Shown: positions 8,897-17,700 of the stretch, piece by piece
Layout of the letters: each line of letters starts with the position of its first letter
How positions within the stretch are numbered: the first letter of the stretch is position 1
NCBI RefSeq assembly: GCF_000226255.1
Contig: NZ_AGFG01000050.1
Span: 62,001 to 126,000, forward strand
Reading direction: 5' to 3'
DNA length: 64,000 nucleotides
Source of the DNA: Desulfovibrio sp. A2
GTDB lineage: Bacteria; Desulfobacterota; Desulfovibrionia; Desulfovibrionales; Desulfovibrionaceae
The notes under the pieces: generated by a model
The model's input: the letters and a program-made list of their open reading frames with translations, nothing else
What the model was told of the DNA's origin: nothing
The model's database searches: none
Position numbers and translations under genes: made by a program

Positions 8897-10297
8897 ATGC
8901 AGTTCACGCCGGTACGGCTGGGAGCCGCCGGTTCGCCGGTCATGGTGCTGGCCACCGTGTGCATCGCCCAGTTCATGGTGCCGTTCATGCTTACCGCAGT
9001 GGGCGTGGCCCTGCCCTCGCTGGGGCGCGACCTGGGCGCGTCCGCCGTGCAGTTGGGCCTGGTGGAGCAGCTCTATGCCCTGGCCCTGGCCATGAGCATG
9101 CTGGCCTGCGGCCGCCTTGGCGACATCGTGGGGCAGCGCAGGGTGCTGCTGCCCGGCCTTGCAGTGTTCACCGGCCTTACCCTGCTGGTGGGGCTTGCCC
9201 CTTCCGTGGAACTGGTCATGGCCCTGCGCTTCGGCCAGGGCATCGGGGCGGCCATGATGCTGTCCGGCAGCCTGGCGCTGGTGGCGGCGGCCTACCCGCC
9301 GGAACTGCGGGGCCGGGTCATCGGCATCGTTTCCGCGTTCACCTATGCCGGGCTGTCCATCGGGCCTGTGCTGGGCGGCTATACCACGGATCACTTTGGC
9401 TGGCGCAGCGTGTTCCTGATGGTGGTGCCCCCCGGCCTTGGGGCCACGGCCATGTGCCTGTGGCGCATGCGCCCGCAGCCCGGCGCGGACGAGGGCGCGC
9501 ACATGGACTGGCCCGGCAGCCTCGTCTACGCGGTGTCGGTGTGCATGGTCATGACCGGGGCCGCCCGCGCCATGAGCCTGCCGCTGGGCCCCGCGCTGGT
9601 GCTGGGCGGCCTGGCGGGCCTGGTGCTGTTCCTGCGGGTGGAGGCGCGCAGCAAAAGCCCCCTGCTGGACGTGAACCTGCTGCTGCGCAACCGGTTCTTC
9701 TCGCTGAGCTGCCTTGCCGCCTTCGGCAACTATGCCGCCGTGTTCGGGGTCACCTTTCTGTTCAGCCTGTTCTTGCAGTACGCCAAGGGCCTGCCCCCGC
9801 GCGAGGCCGGGCTGATCCTGCTCATTCAGCCGGTGATGCAGGTGCTTACCGCGCCGCTGTCGGGCCGCTTGTCCGACCGGGCCGACCCCGGCCGCGTGGC
9901 CACGGCGGGCATGCTGTGCAGCGCCGCCGGGCTGCTGCTGGCCGTGGCCACCATCGCGCCGGGCATGTCGGTGTGGCTGCTGGCGGCGGAACTGGTATGC
10001 ATCGGCATCGGATTCGGCATCTTCGTCACCGCCAACTCCGTGGCCATCATGAGCAGCGTGGACAGGGCCCACTTCGGCGTGGCCTCGGGCATGGTGGGGG
10101 CCATGCGCACCCTGGGCATGGCGTGCAGCATGACCGCCATCTCGCTCATCTTCGCCCTGCACCTGGGCGAGGCCGCCATCACCCCCGCCGTGCTGCCCGA
10201 ATTCCTGTCCGCCACCCGCACCGGCCTTGCCGTGGCCGCCGTGTTCTCGTGCCTGGGCGTGCTGGTCTCCGTGGGGCGCGGACGCAAGCGGGACTGA
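8897..10297 (+). CDS. MFS drug-efflux-type transporter (DHA2-like)
   Basis: 466 aa with about 12-14 membrane segments. The family A motif appears as GRLGDIVGQRRVLL after TM2. The sequence IGPVLGGYTTDHFGWRSVFLM is the antiporter (motif C) region plus the following loop. These features fit 14-span DHA2 H+-coupled exporters. Substrate cannot be predicted. It lies 130 bp after the flavoprotein with no clear terminator between, so co-transcription is possible. Confidence 0.85.
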   Translation: MQFTPVRLGAAGSPVMVLATVCIAQFMVPFMLTAVGVALPSLGRDLGASAVQLGLVEQLYALALAMSMLACGRLGDIVGQRRVLLPGLAVFTGLTLLVGLAPSVELVMALRFGQGIGAAMMLSGSLALVAAAYPPELRGRVIGIVSAFTYAGLSIGPVLGGYTTDHFGWRSVFLMVVPPGLGATAMCLWRMRPQPGADEGAHMDWPGSLVYAVSVCMVMTGAARAMSLPLGPALVLGGLAGLVLFLRVEARSKSPLLDVNLLLRNRFFSLSCLAAFGNYAAVFGVTFLFSLFLQYAKGLPPREAGLILLIQPVMQVLTAPLSGRLSDRADPGRVATAGMLCSAAGLLLAVATIAPGMSVWLLAAELVCIGIGFGIFVTANSVAIMSSVDRAHFGVASGMVGAMRTLGMACSMTAISLIFALHLGEAAITPAVLPEFLSATRTGLAVAAVFSCLGVLVSVGRGRKRD

Positions 10298-10313
10298 GAA
10301 CAGACAAGACGAA

Positions 10314-10514
10314 CCGGGGAGGGGACCCTTTGCGGCAGCCGTTAGGTGAGCGCAACGCGCGAATCTTACGGATGGCGATCGCAGAGCGAAAAGGGCCTCC
10401 CTCCCCGGCCCCCACGTTGCTGTCTTCATCCGCGCGGTGCGGTCCCCATCCGTAAGGTTCGCAAGCTCACCCAACGGCTGGGGCAATGCTCGAAGACTCG
10501 CATAACGGCTGAAG
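10314..10514. repeat. two nested long palindromes of a dispersed family
   Basis: 10314-10408 is a ~95-bp imperfect palindrome whose outer arms start CCGGGGAGGGGACCC. 10424-10514 is a second, nested palindrome: outer CTTCATCCG/CGGCTGAAG, inner CCCCATCCGTAAGG (10444) pairing with CCAACGGCTGGGG (ending 10483). It is followed by an AAACTTTTT-rich flank. Related copies lie at 10614, 36381, 36489, 38371 and 38591. Confidence 0.7.
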
Positions 10515-10613
10515 CTCCCCCTAAACTTTTTGTTAAGGTTTGGGGTGGTGGGAGGTTGATCACGTTGTGCGATTGTCCAACGGACTAATTGAAAAGTTTG
10601 GGAGGTTGGGGGT

Positions 10614-10705
10614 CCGGGGGAAGGAACCTTTTAACGCGCTGCGGTCCTCATCCGTAAGGCTTGCAAGCTCGCCTAACGGCTGAGGCAAAAGGTTCCTTCC
10701 CCCGG
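10614..10705. repeat. 92-bp palindromic repeat, same family
   Basis: The outer arms, CCGGGGGAAGGAACCTTTT and its exact complement, pair perfectly over 18-19 bp. They enclose an inner hairpin CCTCATCCGTAAGG ... CCTAACGGCTGAGG (10646-10685). The left flank AATTGAAAAGTTTGGGAGG (from about 10587) recurs inverted after the copy at 38371. Confidence 0.75.
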
Positions 10706-10711
10706 TTGTCC

Positions 10712-10758
10712 AAACAAAAGGCGTCGCGACTGGTTGGTCGCGACGCCTTGCGTTTTTC
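10712..10758 (-). terminator. Rho-independent terminator of glnA (bidirectional)
   Basis: A 13-bp perfect stem AAGGCGTCGCGAC / GTCGCGACGCCTT (10718-10730 with 10737-10749) with a 6-nt loop. It is followed by TTGTTTG on the minus strand and GCGTTTTTC on the plus strand, so it can stop transcription from both sides. Confidence 0.9.
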
Positions 10759-10781
10759 GGGCGTATCCTGTTCGTGTGCGT

Positions 10782-12125
10782 CTACAGCACGGGCAGGTAG
10801 CGCTGCAGTTCGAACTCCGAGATGTGGGTGCGGTAGTCGTCCCACTCGATGAGCTTGTTGCCCACCAGGTTGGCGTGGGTGTGTTCGCCCAGCACTTCCT
10901 GCATCAGGGTGCTGCCCTTCAGTTCCATGGCCGCCTCGTACAGCGAGCCGGGCAGGGATCCGATGCCGTGCTTGGTCAGATCTTCCTCGCCCATGTGGAA
11001 GATGTTGGCTTCCACGGCCTTGGGCAGCTCGTAGCCCTTTTCGATGCCTTCAAGCCCGGCGGCCAGCATCACCGAGAAAGCCAGGTACGGGTTGCAGGCC
11101 GGGTCGGGGCTGCGCAGTTCGATGCGGGTGGCCGCTTCCTTGCCGGGCTTGTACATGGGCACGCGGATGAGGGCCGAGCGGTTGCGCTGCGCCCAGGCCA
11201 GATACACCGGGGCTTCGTAGCCGGGCACCAGGCGCTTGTACGAGTTGATCCACTGGTTGGTGACGCAGCAGAACTCGCGCGCGTGCTTCAGCAGGCCCGC
11301 GATGTAGGCGCGGCATTCGGCCGAAAGGTGGTGCGGGTCGTTGGCGTCGAAGAAGGCGTTGCGGCCGTTGCGGAACAGCGACTGGTGCACGTGCATGCCG
11401 CTGCCGTTCTGGCCGAAGATGGGCTTGGGCATGAAGGTGGCGTACACCCCGTGCTTGCGGGCCATCTCCTTGACCACGACCTTGTAGGTCATGACCACGT
11501 CGGCCATCTTCATGGCCTCGTTGTAGCGCAGGTCGATCTCGTGCTGCGAGGGGGCCACCTCGTGGTGCGAGTATTCCACGGGAATGCCCATGCGCTGCAA
11601 GGCGAAGATGATGTCGCGCCGCACGTCGTTGCCAAGGTCCAGCGGCGGCGCGTCAAAGTAGCCGCCCGCGTCGATGGGCTGCGGGCACTGCGAGCTGGCG
11701 AACAGGAAAAACTCCAGTTCCGGCCCCACGTAGTAGGTGTAGCCCTTCTGCGCGGCCTTTTCGGTCAGCTTGCGCAGGATGTAGCGGGGGTCGCCCTCGT
11801 AGGGGGTGCCGTCGGGGTTGCGCACGTCGCAGAACATGCGCGCCACCGGGCGCTCCATGGGCCGCCAGGCGCAGATCTGGAAGGTGGTGGCGTCGGGGAA
11901 GGCCACCATGTCGCTTTCCTCGATGCGGGTGAAGCCCAGGATGGACGAGCCGTCGAAGCCCATGCCTTCCTCGAAGGCGGCCTCCAGTTCGCTGGGGGTC
12001 ACCTGGAAGCTTTTCAGGTTGCCCAGGATGTCCACGAACCAGAACTGGATGAAGCTGACGTTGTATTCCTTGACCGCCCTGATGACATCATCGCCGTTCT
12101 TGCAATTGAAAACGGGAAAGTCCAT
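10782..12125 (-). CDS. glnA: glutamine synthetase type I
   Basis: 447 aa; ATP-dependent synthesis of glutamine from glutamate and ammonium in the cytoplasm. Signatures present: GFDGSSI, ELEFFLF, HHEVAPSQHEIDLRY, NGSGMHVHQSL and RSPDPACNPYLAF. The start MDFPVFNCKNGDDV follows GGAGGTGC. The length and the GFTRIEESDM stretch are typical of the GSI-alpha (Bacillus-like) form. The position of the adenylylated Tyr of GSI-beta reads ANIFHMGEED here, with Phe in place of Tyr, so control by adenylylation is unlikely and feedback inhibition is more probable. Monocistronic, with a strong terminator and a sigma70-like promoter. Confidence 0.97.
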   Translation of the reverse strand: MDFPVFNCKNGDDVIRAVKEYNVSFIQFWFVDILGNLKSFQVTPSELEAAFEEGMGFDGSSILGFTRIEESDMVAFPDATTFQICAWRPMERPVARMFCDVRNPDGTPYEGDPRYILRKLTEKAAQKGYTYYVGPELEFFLFASSQCPQPIDAGGYFDAPPLDLGNDVRRDIIFALQRMGIPVEYSHHEVAPSQHEIDLRYNEAMKMADVVMTYKVVVKEMARKHGVYATFMPKPIFGQNGSGMHVHQSLFRNGRNAFFDANDPHHLSAECRAYIAGLLKHAREFCCVTNQWINSYKRLVPGYEAPVYLAWAQRNRSALIRVPMYKPGKEAATRIELRSPDPACNPYLAFSVMLAAGLEGIEKGYELPKAVEANIFHMGEEDLTKHGIGSLPGSLYEAAMELKGSTLMQEVLGEHTHANLVGNKLIEWDDYRTHISEFELQRYLPVL

Positions 12126-12272
12126 GTGCACCTCCTGCAATTGGTGCTTCGCGCCCGGGTCGCGGCCCGGCCGGCCCCGCAAGGCCGTGGTGTGTCTGTT
12201 GTGTGCCGCGTCGGGTGGCGCGTGTGAAGCCGGACGTCCGTCCGGCAGGGGAAACAGGTCGGGGCAATCCTA

Positions 12273-12300
12273 GGCATAGCAGATACGCGGGGGGGGTCAA
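12273..12300 (-). promoter_or_regulatory. sigma70-like promoter of glnA
   Basis: On the minus strand: TTGACC (12300-12295), 16-bp spacer, TATGCC (12278-12273), about 150 bp upstream of the glnA ATG. No GG-N10-GC sigma54 element was found in this leader. Confidence 0.4.
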
Positions 12301-12482
12301 TGAAAAGCCCGCGGCTTGACATCATTGTAAAACGGCAGGGGAATGCAGGCGGGACGCGGTGTTGCGGGTGGCTTGCCGGGCTCGGGGGCTTCTGCGGCGG
12401 GAGGTGCGCCGGGTGCGGGACCGCACGGGGCGAGGGGGCATGGCGGGCGGGAACATGCGCTTTCGTGGCACGCAGGCGATGG

Positions 12483-12529
12483 AGATAGCTATCGCTACGC
12501 GTTTCGCCGCAAAAAGATAGGTATCGATA
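12483..12529 (+). promoter_or_regulatory. pair of 15-bp direct repeats, probable regulator sites
   Basis: AGATAGCTATCGCTA (12483-12497) and AGATAGGTATCGATA (12515-12529) agree at 13 of 15 positions and start 32 bp apart, about three helical turns. Each is itself partly palindromic (TAGC-N4-GCTA in the first). They lie about 105-150 bp upstream of the plus-strand hypothetical gene, a typical place for tandem activator sites. Confidence 0.45.
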
Positions 12530-12632
12530 TCCAGGGTCGCCCGCCGGGAATCTTTACGTGCACCCCTAATCCCCTGCCCGGTGCGGCCGAAAAGACGAAC
12601 AGCGGGGTGTGCCACGCCCCCGGGAGCACCAC

Positions 12633-13559
12633 ATGAGCCTGAACCTGACCCTTGGCGCGCTGCGCGCGCGGAACGGCCTTTCTCCGTACGGGGAAGGGCT
12701 GGGCGCGCTGCTGGGCACGGGGGCGGGGGTGAGCGCGCGGGCTTCGGGCCTGTCGCCGGACAAGACCGCCGACGTGTTCGGCGCGGACATCGTGCGCCGG
12801 GCATCGGTGGTGCCTGCCGTCAGCACGGACACGAACGGTACGAGTACCGACGCCACCACGGGTGCCGCGTCCACCGCCCCCACCGACGCCGAGCGCGATG
12901 CCCTTTCCGGCGCGCTGTCCGGCAGCGTGCGCTGGGTGGCCGACAACTTCGGCGACGCGGCCGCCACCGCCGTCATGGGCATCGTGTACAAGAGCATTGG
13001 CGACGGCCCGGTCACCGAGGATGCGTTGGGCGAAGGGCTGCTGGACGCCCTGCGCTTCGTGGACCGGCAATTCGGTACGGCCTCGGGCGATGCGTTCATG
13101 GCCCAGCTCAATGGCGGCGGCCTCAACGACGCGCTCAACGACTACTTCGACAACGGCCTTTCCGAGCGGTTCCTGGTGGCGGGCGCGGGCAACCTTGCCG
13201 ACGACGCGGTGCAGGGGGCCGAGGCGGCCAAGGCCACCCTGGTGCAGCAGGCGGCGGACGATGGCGAAGGCGGGACCGATGCCATGCAGTCGCTGCTGGA
13301 CATGCTGCGTGAAATGGGCGTGGAGGACGCCACGGAAACGGGCGTTACCCCGGGCGCGGCCGCGGGCGGCCAGACCGCCGGGCCCATCACGGACTCCATG
13401 ACGAACCTGCTGTCCGGCGCGCTGTCCTCTCTCTCCGGATTTTACGGCCAGTCCGGCAACCGCACGGGCGGCCTTGCCGCCGGGTACGGCCCCACCGGCG
13501 CGGCGGCGCAGGCCCCGGATACCCTCGTCCCCGGCCTGTTGTTGCAGGCCAGCGTCTAG
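12633..13559 (+). CDS. 308-aa hypothetical protein, low-complexity
   Basis: Starts MSLNLTLGALRARNGLS; GGGAG lies 8 bp upstream. Ala/Gly/Asp-rich and acidic. A folded-looking middle (SVRWVADNFGDAAATAVMGIVYKSIGDGPVTEDALGEGLL, then ALRFVDRQFGTASGDAFMAQLN) sits between unstructured Thr/Ala- and Gly-rich ends. No signal peptide, Cys or recognised domain. The architecture (disordered N-terminus, helical centre, disordered C-terminus) resembles exported or flagellum-associated small proteins, but I would not assign that. It is preceded by two tandem direct repeats that could be activator sites. Confidence 0.7.
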   Translation: MSLNLTLGALRARNGLSPYGEGLGALLGTGAGVSARASGLSPDKTADVFGADIVRRASVVPAVSTDTNGTSTDATTGAASTAPTDAERDALSGALSGSVRWVADNFGDAAATAVMGIVYKSIGDGPVTEDALGEGLLDALRFVDRQFGTASGDAFMAQLNGGGLNDALNDYFDNGLSERFLVAGAGNLADDAVQGAEAAKATLVQQAADDGEGGTDAMQSLLDMLREMGVEDATETGVTPGAAAGGQTAGPITDSMTNLLSGALSSLSGFYGQSGNRTGGLAAGYGPTGAAAQAPDTLVPGLLLQASV

Positions 13560-13600
13560 CCGTTTTCCGCGTATGCCAGCGGCTGCGGGCCGCTCATCTT

Positions 13601-13629
13601 CACCGGGTATTGCCCGGTGTTTGCGTTTC
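13601..13629 (+). terminator. weak hairpin terminator
   Basis: 7-bp stem CACCGGG/CCCGGTG with a 5-nt loop, followed by TTTGCGTTT, 42 bp after the stop of the 308-aa protein. Short stem and interrupted T-run make it weak. Confidence 0.4.
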
Positions 13630-13815
13630 AAAAGCCCTGCCGCGCAAGGCCCGCCGCGCCAGCTTGCCATGGCTGGACAGAGGCGTATATCGAACTCCCC
13701 GCCCGCTCAATGAAGCGGCGACGACCGGCACCCCGCCCGGCCTGCAACGGCCCCTTCCCCACGGCATGGTTCTTCATGCCCGGCTTCGACACACTCCGCA
13801 CCTCCGGGTCATCGC

Positions 13816-15237
13816 ATGCCCACGCCCACACCCGTTTCGCCGCTCCCCGATTCTCCCACGTCCCCCACGCCCTATCCGACAGGCCCGACAGGCTCATCCG
13901 GCCCGATAGGCCCGATTGGCGGCGGATCGTTCCGTGAGATAACGCACATCCCCTCGTTGCGCTGCTTCTGGATCAGCCAGTGCGGGTCGTACCTGGCCTA
14001 CAACATGCTGGCCGTGGTCATCGGCTGGCAGATCTACGCCATGACCGGCAGCGCCATGCATCTTGGCCTGGTGGGGCTGGCCCAGTTCACCCCGCAGCTC
14101 TTGCTCACCCTGGTGGTGGGCGGCGTGGCCGACCGTTTCGACCGGCGGCGCATCGCCTTTTTCTGCCAGCTGGCCGAAGGGCTGATGGCCGTGGCCCTGG
14201 CCGTGGGCAGCGCCACCGGCAGCCTTACCCCCACCGGGGTGTTTGCCGGGGCCTTTCTGACCGGGGCGGCCCGCGCCTTCGAGCAGCCCGCCATGAACGC
14301 CCTGCTGCCCGGCCTGGTACCGGTGGTGGCGCTGCCGCGCGTGCTGGCCTTTGGCGCGGGGCTGCGCCAGGCGTCCATCATCGCCGGGCCCGCCCTGGGC
14401 GGCTTTCTGTGCGCCGCCGGGGCGCAGGTGGGCTACGGGGTGTGCGGCGCGGCCTTCCTGACCGCCTGCGCGGCCATCCTGCTGGTGCGCCGCCCGGACA
14501 CGGCGGCGAAGCGCGAACCCATGACCCTGCGTTCGCTGTTCGGCGGCATCGACTACGTGCGGCGCAACCCGGTCATCCTGGGGGCCATCTCGCTGGACCT
14601 TTTTTCCGTGCTGCTGGGCGGGGCCACGGCCCTGCTGCCCATTTACGCCAGCGACATCCTGCACACGGGGCCGTGGGGCCTCGGCCTGCTGCGCGCGTCC
14701 CCGGCCGTGGGCGCGCTGTGCATGTCGGTGTACCTGGCCCGCGTGCCCATGCGGCGGCGGGTGGGGCGGCGGCTGTTTGCCGGGGTGGTGGGCTTTGGCG
14801 TGGCCACCATCACCTTCGGGCTGTCGCGCAGCTTTCCGCTGTCCATGGCCGCACTGGCCATGCTGGGCGCGTGCGACATGATCAGCGTGGTGGTGCGCCA
14901 GACCCTGGTGCAACTGGAAACGCCGGACGAGATGCGCGGCCGGGTGGGGGCGGTGAATTCCGTGTTCATCGGCACCTCCAACCAGCTCGGGGAATTCGAG
15001 TCGGGCGTCACCGCCGCATGGTTCGGAGCCACGGCCTCTGTGGTGCTGGGCGGTGTGGGCACCATTCTGGTGGCCCTGCTGTGGATGCGCCTGTTCCCGA
15101 CCCTGCTGCGCCGCGACCAGTTGATGAGCGCCCCCGTCGAGAGCCCGGGCCAGCGTCCGGACCATAGTCCGGACCAGGCACTCGCCGATGCGCAGGAACC
15201 GGAATCCCCACCGGAAACGGCGCGGGCGTCCGGCTAA
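13816..15237 (+). CDS. MFS transporter of the EntS/MFS_3 type
   Basis: 473 aa. The first ~38 residues are Pro/Gly/Thr-rich (PTPTPVSPLPDSPTSPTPY) and unlikely to be structured, so translation might begin later. From IPSLRCFWISQCGSYLAYNML the protein aligns in style with the EntS (enterobactin exporter) branch: GWQIYAMTGSAMHLGLVGLAQ, VADRFDRRRIAF (motif A), and LETPDEMRGRVGAVNSVFIGTSNQLGEFESG near the C-terminal half. That last stretch is typical of MFS_3 members. Likely a small-molecule exporter; substrate unknown. Confidence 0.82.
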   Translation: MPTPTPVSPLPDSPTSPTPYPTGPTGSSGPIGPIGGGSFREITHIPSLRCFWISQCGSYLAYNMLAVVIGWQIYAMTGSAMHLGLVGLAQFTPQLLLTLVVGGVADRFDRRRIAFFCQLAEGLMAVALAVGSATGSLTPTGVFAGAFLTGAARAFEQPAMNALLPGLVPVVALPRVLAFGAGLRQASIIAGPALGGFLCAAGAQVGYGVCGAAFLTACAAILLVRRPDTAAKREPMTLRSLFGGIDYVRRNPVILGAISLDLFSVLLGGATALLPIYASDILHTGPWGLGLLRASPAVGALCMSVYLARVPMRRRVGRRLFAGVVGFGVATITFGLSRSFPLSMAALAMLGACDMISVVVRQTLVQLETPDEMRGRVGAVNSVFIGTSNQLGEFESGVTAAWFGATASVVLGGVGTILVALLWMRLFPTLLRRDQLMSAPVESPGQRPDHSPDQALADAQEPESPPETARASG

Positions 15238-15266
15238 CCGTTCCGTTTTTTCTTCTCCGCACGCGC

Positions 15267-15314
15267 AAGGGCCGCATGACCGGGTTATCTGCCCGACCAT
15301 GCGGCCCTTTTTGC
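15267..15314 (+). terminator. Rho-independent terminator
   Basis: 12-bp perfect stem AAGGGCCGCATG / CATGCGGCCCTT (15267-15278 with 15298-15309), then TTTT. It ends the EntS-like gene and lies between convergent operons. Confidence 0.88.
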
Positions 15315-15378
15315 ATCTGCCTCGTGGAGTTGGCAGGCGATTTCTCCATGAACTTCAGGAGAGGTGTGGAAGAATCCC

Positions 15379-16248
15379 TTATCTTCTCAACCTGTCCCGC
15401 ACGGCCACGTAGACCGGAATGCGCGAACTGGCCACCACCTCTTCGGCCACGCTGCCCAGCAGCAGCCGGGCCAGCCCGCCCTTGCCGTGCGAGGCGATGA
15501 ACAGGCATTCCGCGCCCAGCCGTTTGGCGGTGGCCAGAATGCGTTCCGCCGCCTCGCCCTGGGCCACGTGGCCGCGCGCCCGCACCCCCTCCTGCGCCGC
15601 CCGCGCCGCAATGGCCTCCACCACGGCCCGGCCGTGCTCCACTTCCATGTCCGCCGCCAGCTGCCCTTCCGCCGAATCGGGAAAGGCCAGATCGGCCACG
15701 TACAGCACGTGCAGGTCGGCGTCGTGCTCGCGCGCCAGTTGCAGCGCGGTGACGGCGGCATAGGTGCAGTAGCGCGAGCCGTCCGTGGCCAGCAAAATGG
15801 ACCGAAAGCCCAGCACCGCGCCCTGCGGCACCAGCAGCACGTCGCGTTCGCTGTGGCCGATGGTGCGCAACGGCACGTTGCCGCGCACCAGCCGACCCAG
15901 GGCGGAGCGGTCGGCCACGCCCATGGCGATGAGGTCGGCCTTCAGCCTGCGGGCCGTGTCCACGATGACCTCGAAGGGCTCGCCCTCTTCGCACAGGCAG
16001 TCGATGTCCATGCCGCGCGCGTTGGCCATTTCCAGCGCGCGGGCCAGGGCCAGTTCGCTGGGCTGGCGCAGCAGGCGCTTCAGGTCCGCCAGAGCGCTGG
16101 AACCAAGGTCGCCCGTGTAGGGCGGCGCCACGGAGAGTACCGCCACCCGGCACTTGCGGGTGGCGGCGAACTCCAGAATCTGATCCAGCGCGTACAGGGA
16201 ATGGTCATCGCCGGTGACGGGCACCAGCAGACGCTCAAGCCTGCCCAT
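15379..16248 (-). CDS. tandem UspA-domain universal stress protein
   Basis: 289 aa with two Usp domains: residues about 3-140 (RLLVPVTGDDHSLYALDQIL ... VPLRTIGHSERDVLLVP) and about 146-285 (SILLATDGSRYCTYAAVTAL ... GSVAEEVVASSRIPVYVA). The second keeps the ATP-binding-type G-x2-G-x9-G(S) pattern (SHGKGGLARLLLGSVAEEV). The gene overlaps the end of the TauE gene by 14 bp and is last in the six-gene operon. A stress or energy-state sensing role linked to the transporter is inferred. Confidence 0.9.
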   Translation of the reverse strand: MGRLERLLVPVTGDDHSLYALDQILEFAATRKCRVAVLSVAPPYTGDLGSSALADLKRLLRQPSELALARALEMANARGMDIDCLCEEGEPFEVIVDTARRLKADLIAMGVADRSALGRLVRGNVPLRTIGHSERDVLLVPQGAVLGFRSILLATDGSRYCTYAAVTALQLAREHDADLHVLYVADLAFPDSAEGQLAADMEVEHGRAVVEAIAARAAQEGVRARGHVAQGEAAERILATAKRLGAECLFIASHGKGGLARLLLGSVAEEVVASSRIPVYVAVRDRLRR

Positions 16249-17293
16249 GCGCCTCCTCCCGCGCGGCCGCGCGGCCCTTCCACATGCTGCCGAGAATGAT
16301 CACCGCGCCGGTCAGCAGGGCCAGGCACATGGAGGCGAAGCTGATCTTGCCCAGCACGCCGAGCAGTTCGGGCGACATGTCCATCAGGCCCAGTTGCACC
16401 AGGTAGCGCGGCAGGGCGATGCCCCGGCTCACGGCCACGATGAGCATGATCACGGCCATGACCATCTTGATCATGTGCTCGCGCACGTAGGTGGTGCCGA
16501 TGGCCCCCAACTGCACGCCCAGCAGCGACCCGCCGAGGATGATCAGCACCAGGCGGATGTCCACCATGCCGTGCATGGCCCAGTTGATGGACCCGCCAAG
16601 GCCCATGACGAAGGCGATGACCAGTTCGGTGGCCGACGCCATCAGCCCCGGCACGCCCATGACGTAGATCATGCCGGGCACGCCGATGAACCCGCCCACG
16701 GCGATGGTGGCGGCCAGCATGCCGGTGGCGAAGCCCACGGGCAGGGTGAACCACAGCGAGATGCGGATGCCGGAGCGGCGGAAGGTGAGCATGGGCGGCA
16801 GTTCGATGGCCTGCAGGCGCAGGGCCAGGGGCGCGGTGGTTTCCACGCCGCCGCAGCGGGCGCAGCGCAGGGCGTCGCGCATGACGTAGCCGCCCACCAG
16901 CACCAGCACGGCCACGAAGGACAGGCTGACGTAAAGGTCCGACCCGGCCTGGCCCCACTTTTCCAGAATGACCTGCTGGATGCGGATGCCGATCTGCACG
17001 CCCACGGCGGCGGACGCGGCCATGACCAGGCCCAGCTTCACGTCCACCTGGCCATAGCGGAAGCGCTTGATGGCCCCCACCAGCGCCTTGGGAAACTTGT
17101 GGCACATGTTGCTGGCCACGGCCACGGTGCCGGGCACGCCCAGGCTCATCATGCCGGGGGTGAGCACGAAGGCCCCGCCCGAGCCGATGAATCCGCTGAC
17201 CAGCCCGCCGATGAAGCCGACGATGAACAGGAAACAGACGCCCGACGCGGTCAGGTCGATGAACTTGGTGGGGTCAAGGGTAAGAAAGTCCAT
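16235..17293 (-). CDS. TauE/SafE-family sulfite/sulfonate exporter
   Basis: 352-aa polytopic membrane protein. The N-terminal repeat has VGFIGGLVSGFIGSGGAFVLTPGMMSLGVPGTVAVASNM. The second half has VGFATGMLAATIAVGGFIGVPGMIYVMGVPGLMASATEL. These are the paired Gly-rich helices typical of TauE/SafE. An extramembrane loop between the halves contains CARCGG, which could bind a metal. The family is associated with export of sulfite, sulfoacetate and related anions. It is coupled to the downstream Usp gene and preceded 21 bp upstream by a 102-aa membrane protein. Confidence 0.9.
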   Translation of the reverse strand: MDFLTLDPTKFIDLTASGVCFLFIVGFIGGLVSGFIGSGGAFVLTPGMMSLGVPGTVAVASNMCHKFPKALVGAIKRFRYGQVDVKLGLVMAASAAVGVQIGIRIQQVILEKWGQAGSDLYVSLSFVAVLVLVGGYVMRDALRCARCGGVETTAPLALRLQAIELPPMLTFRRSGIRISLWFTLPVGFATGMLAATIAVGGFIGVPGMIYVMGVPGLMASATELVIAFVMGLGGSINWAMHGMVDIRLVLIILGGSLLGVQLGAIGTTYVREHMIKMVMAVIMLIVAVSRGIALPRYLVQLGLMDMSPELLGVLGKISFASMCLALLTGAVIILGSMWKGRAAAREEAHGQA

Positions 17294-17314
17294 GGTTCTC
17301 TCCTTCGGCGTGGG

Positions 17315-17623
17315 CTAGGCGTTCAGCGTGGCGCGGCGCGCGGCCGGGCGGACGGCGGCGGGCTTGGTGGCGGATTCCGTCGGGCGGGCGGCCTTGCGGG
17401 TGGCCTCTATGCCCAGCACGCTCCACAGGTTGCCGGTGAATTCACCGTGCACGTATGAGAACAGGAACACCGTGGCGATGGGCCCGGCGGCCCAGTACGA
17501 GCCCTGGGCGAAGTGGGCGGCGATGGTGTCCGCGAAGGCGAACACCCCTGCGTACAGGGCGGCGGACAAGATACCGAAGACGATGGTCTTGCCCCAGGGC
17601 TTGCGTGCGGTTTGCATTGCCAT
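17315..17623 (-). CDS. 102-aa membrane protein, TauE partner
   Basis: Start MAMQTARKPWGKTIVFG after GGGAG. Two hydrophobic helices (TIVFGILSAALYAGVFAFADTI and YWAAGPIATVFLFSYVHGEF) are followed by a basic, Ala/Pro-rich C-terminal tail with no fold signature. A helical-hairpin membrane peptide just upstream of TauE mirrors the 57-aa peptide beside the YeiH transporter, suggesting an accessory subunit. No family recognised. Confidence 0.72.
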   Translation of the reverse strand: MAMQTARKPWGKTIVFGILSAALYAGVFAFADTIAAHFAQGSYWAAGPIATVFLFSYVHGEFTGNLWSVLGIEATRKAARPTESATKPAAVRPAARRATLNA

Positions 17624-17700
17624 TGCTGACTCCCGTGGTGGCGCCGCCTGCGTGACGGCCCGTTGTCCCCGTTGACGGGGGTTGTCGAGGGCGGTCGCCC

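Larger units (their letters stand above)
12126..12632. other. 507-bp divergent intergenic region
   Basis: The gap holds the putative glnA promoter (minus strand) and a pair of 15-bp direct repeats nearer the plus-strand gene. Apart from those I see only G+C-rich sequence without a convincing gene. Confidence 0.6.
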
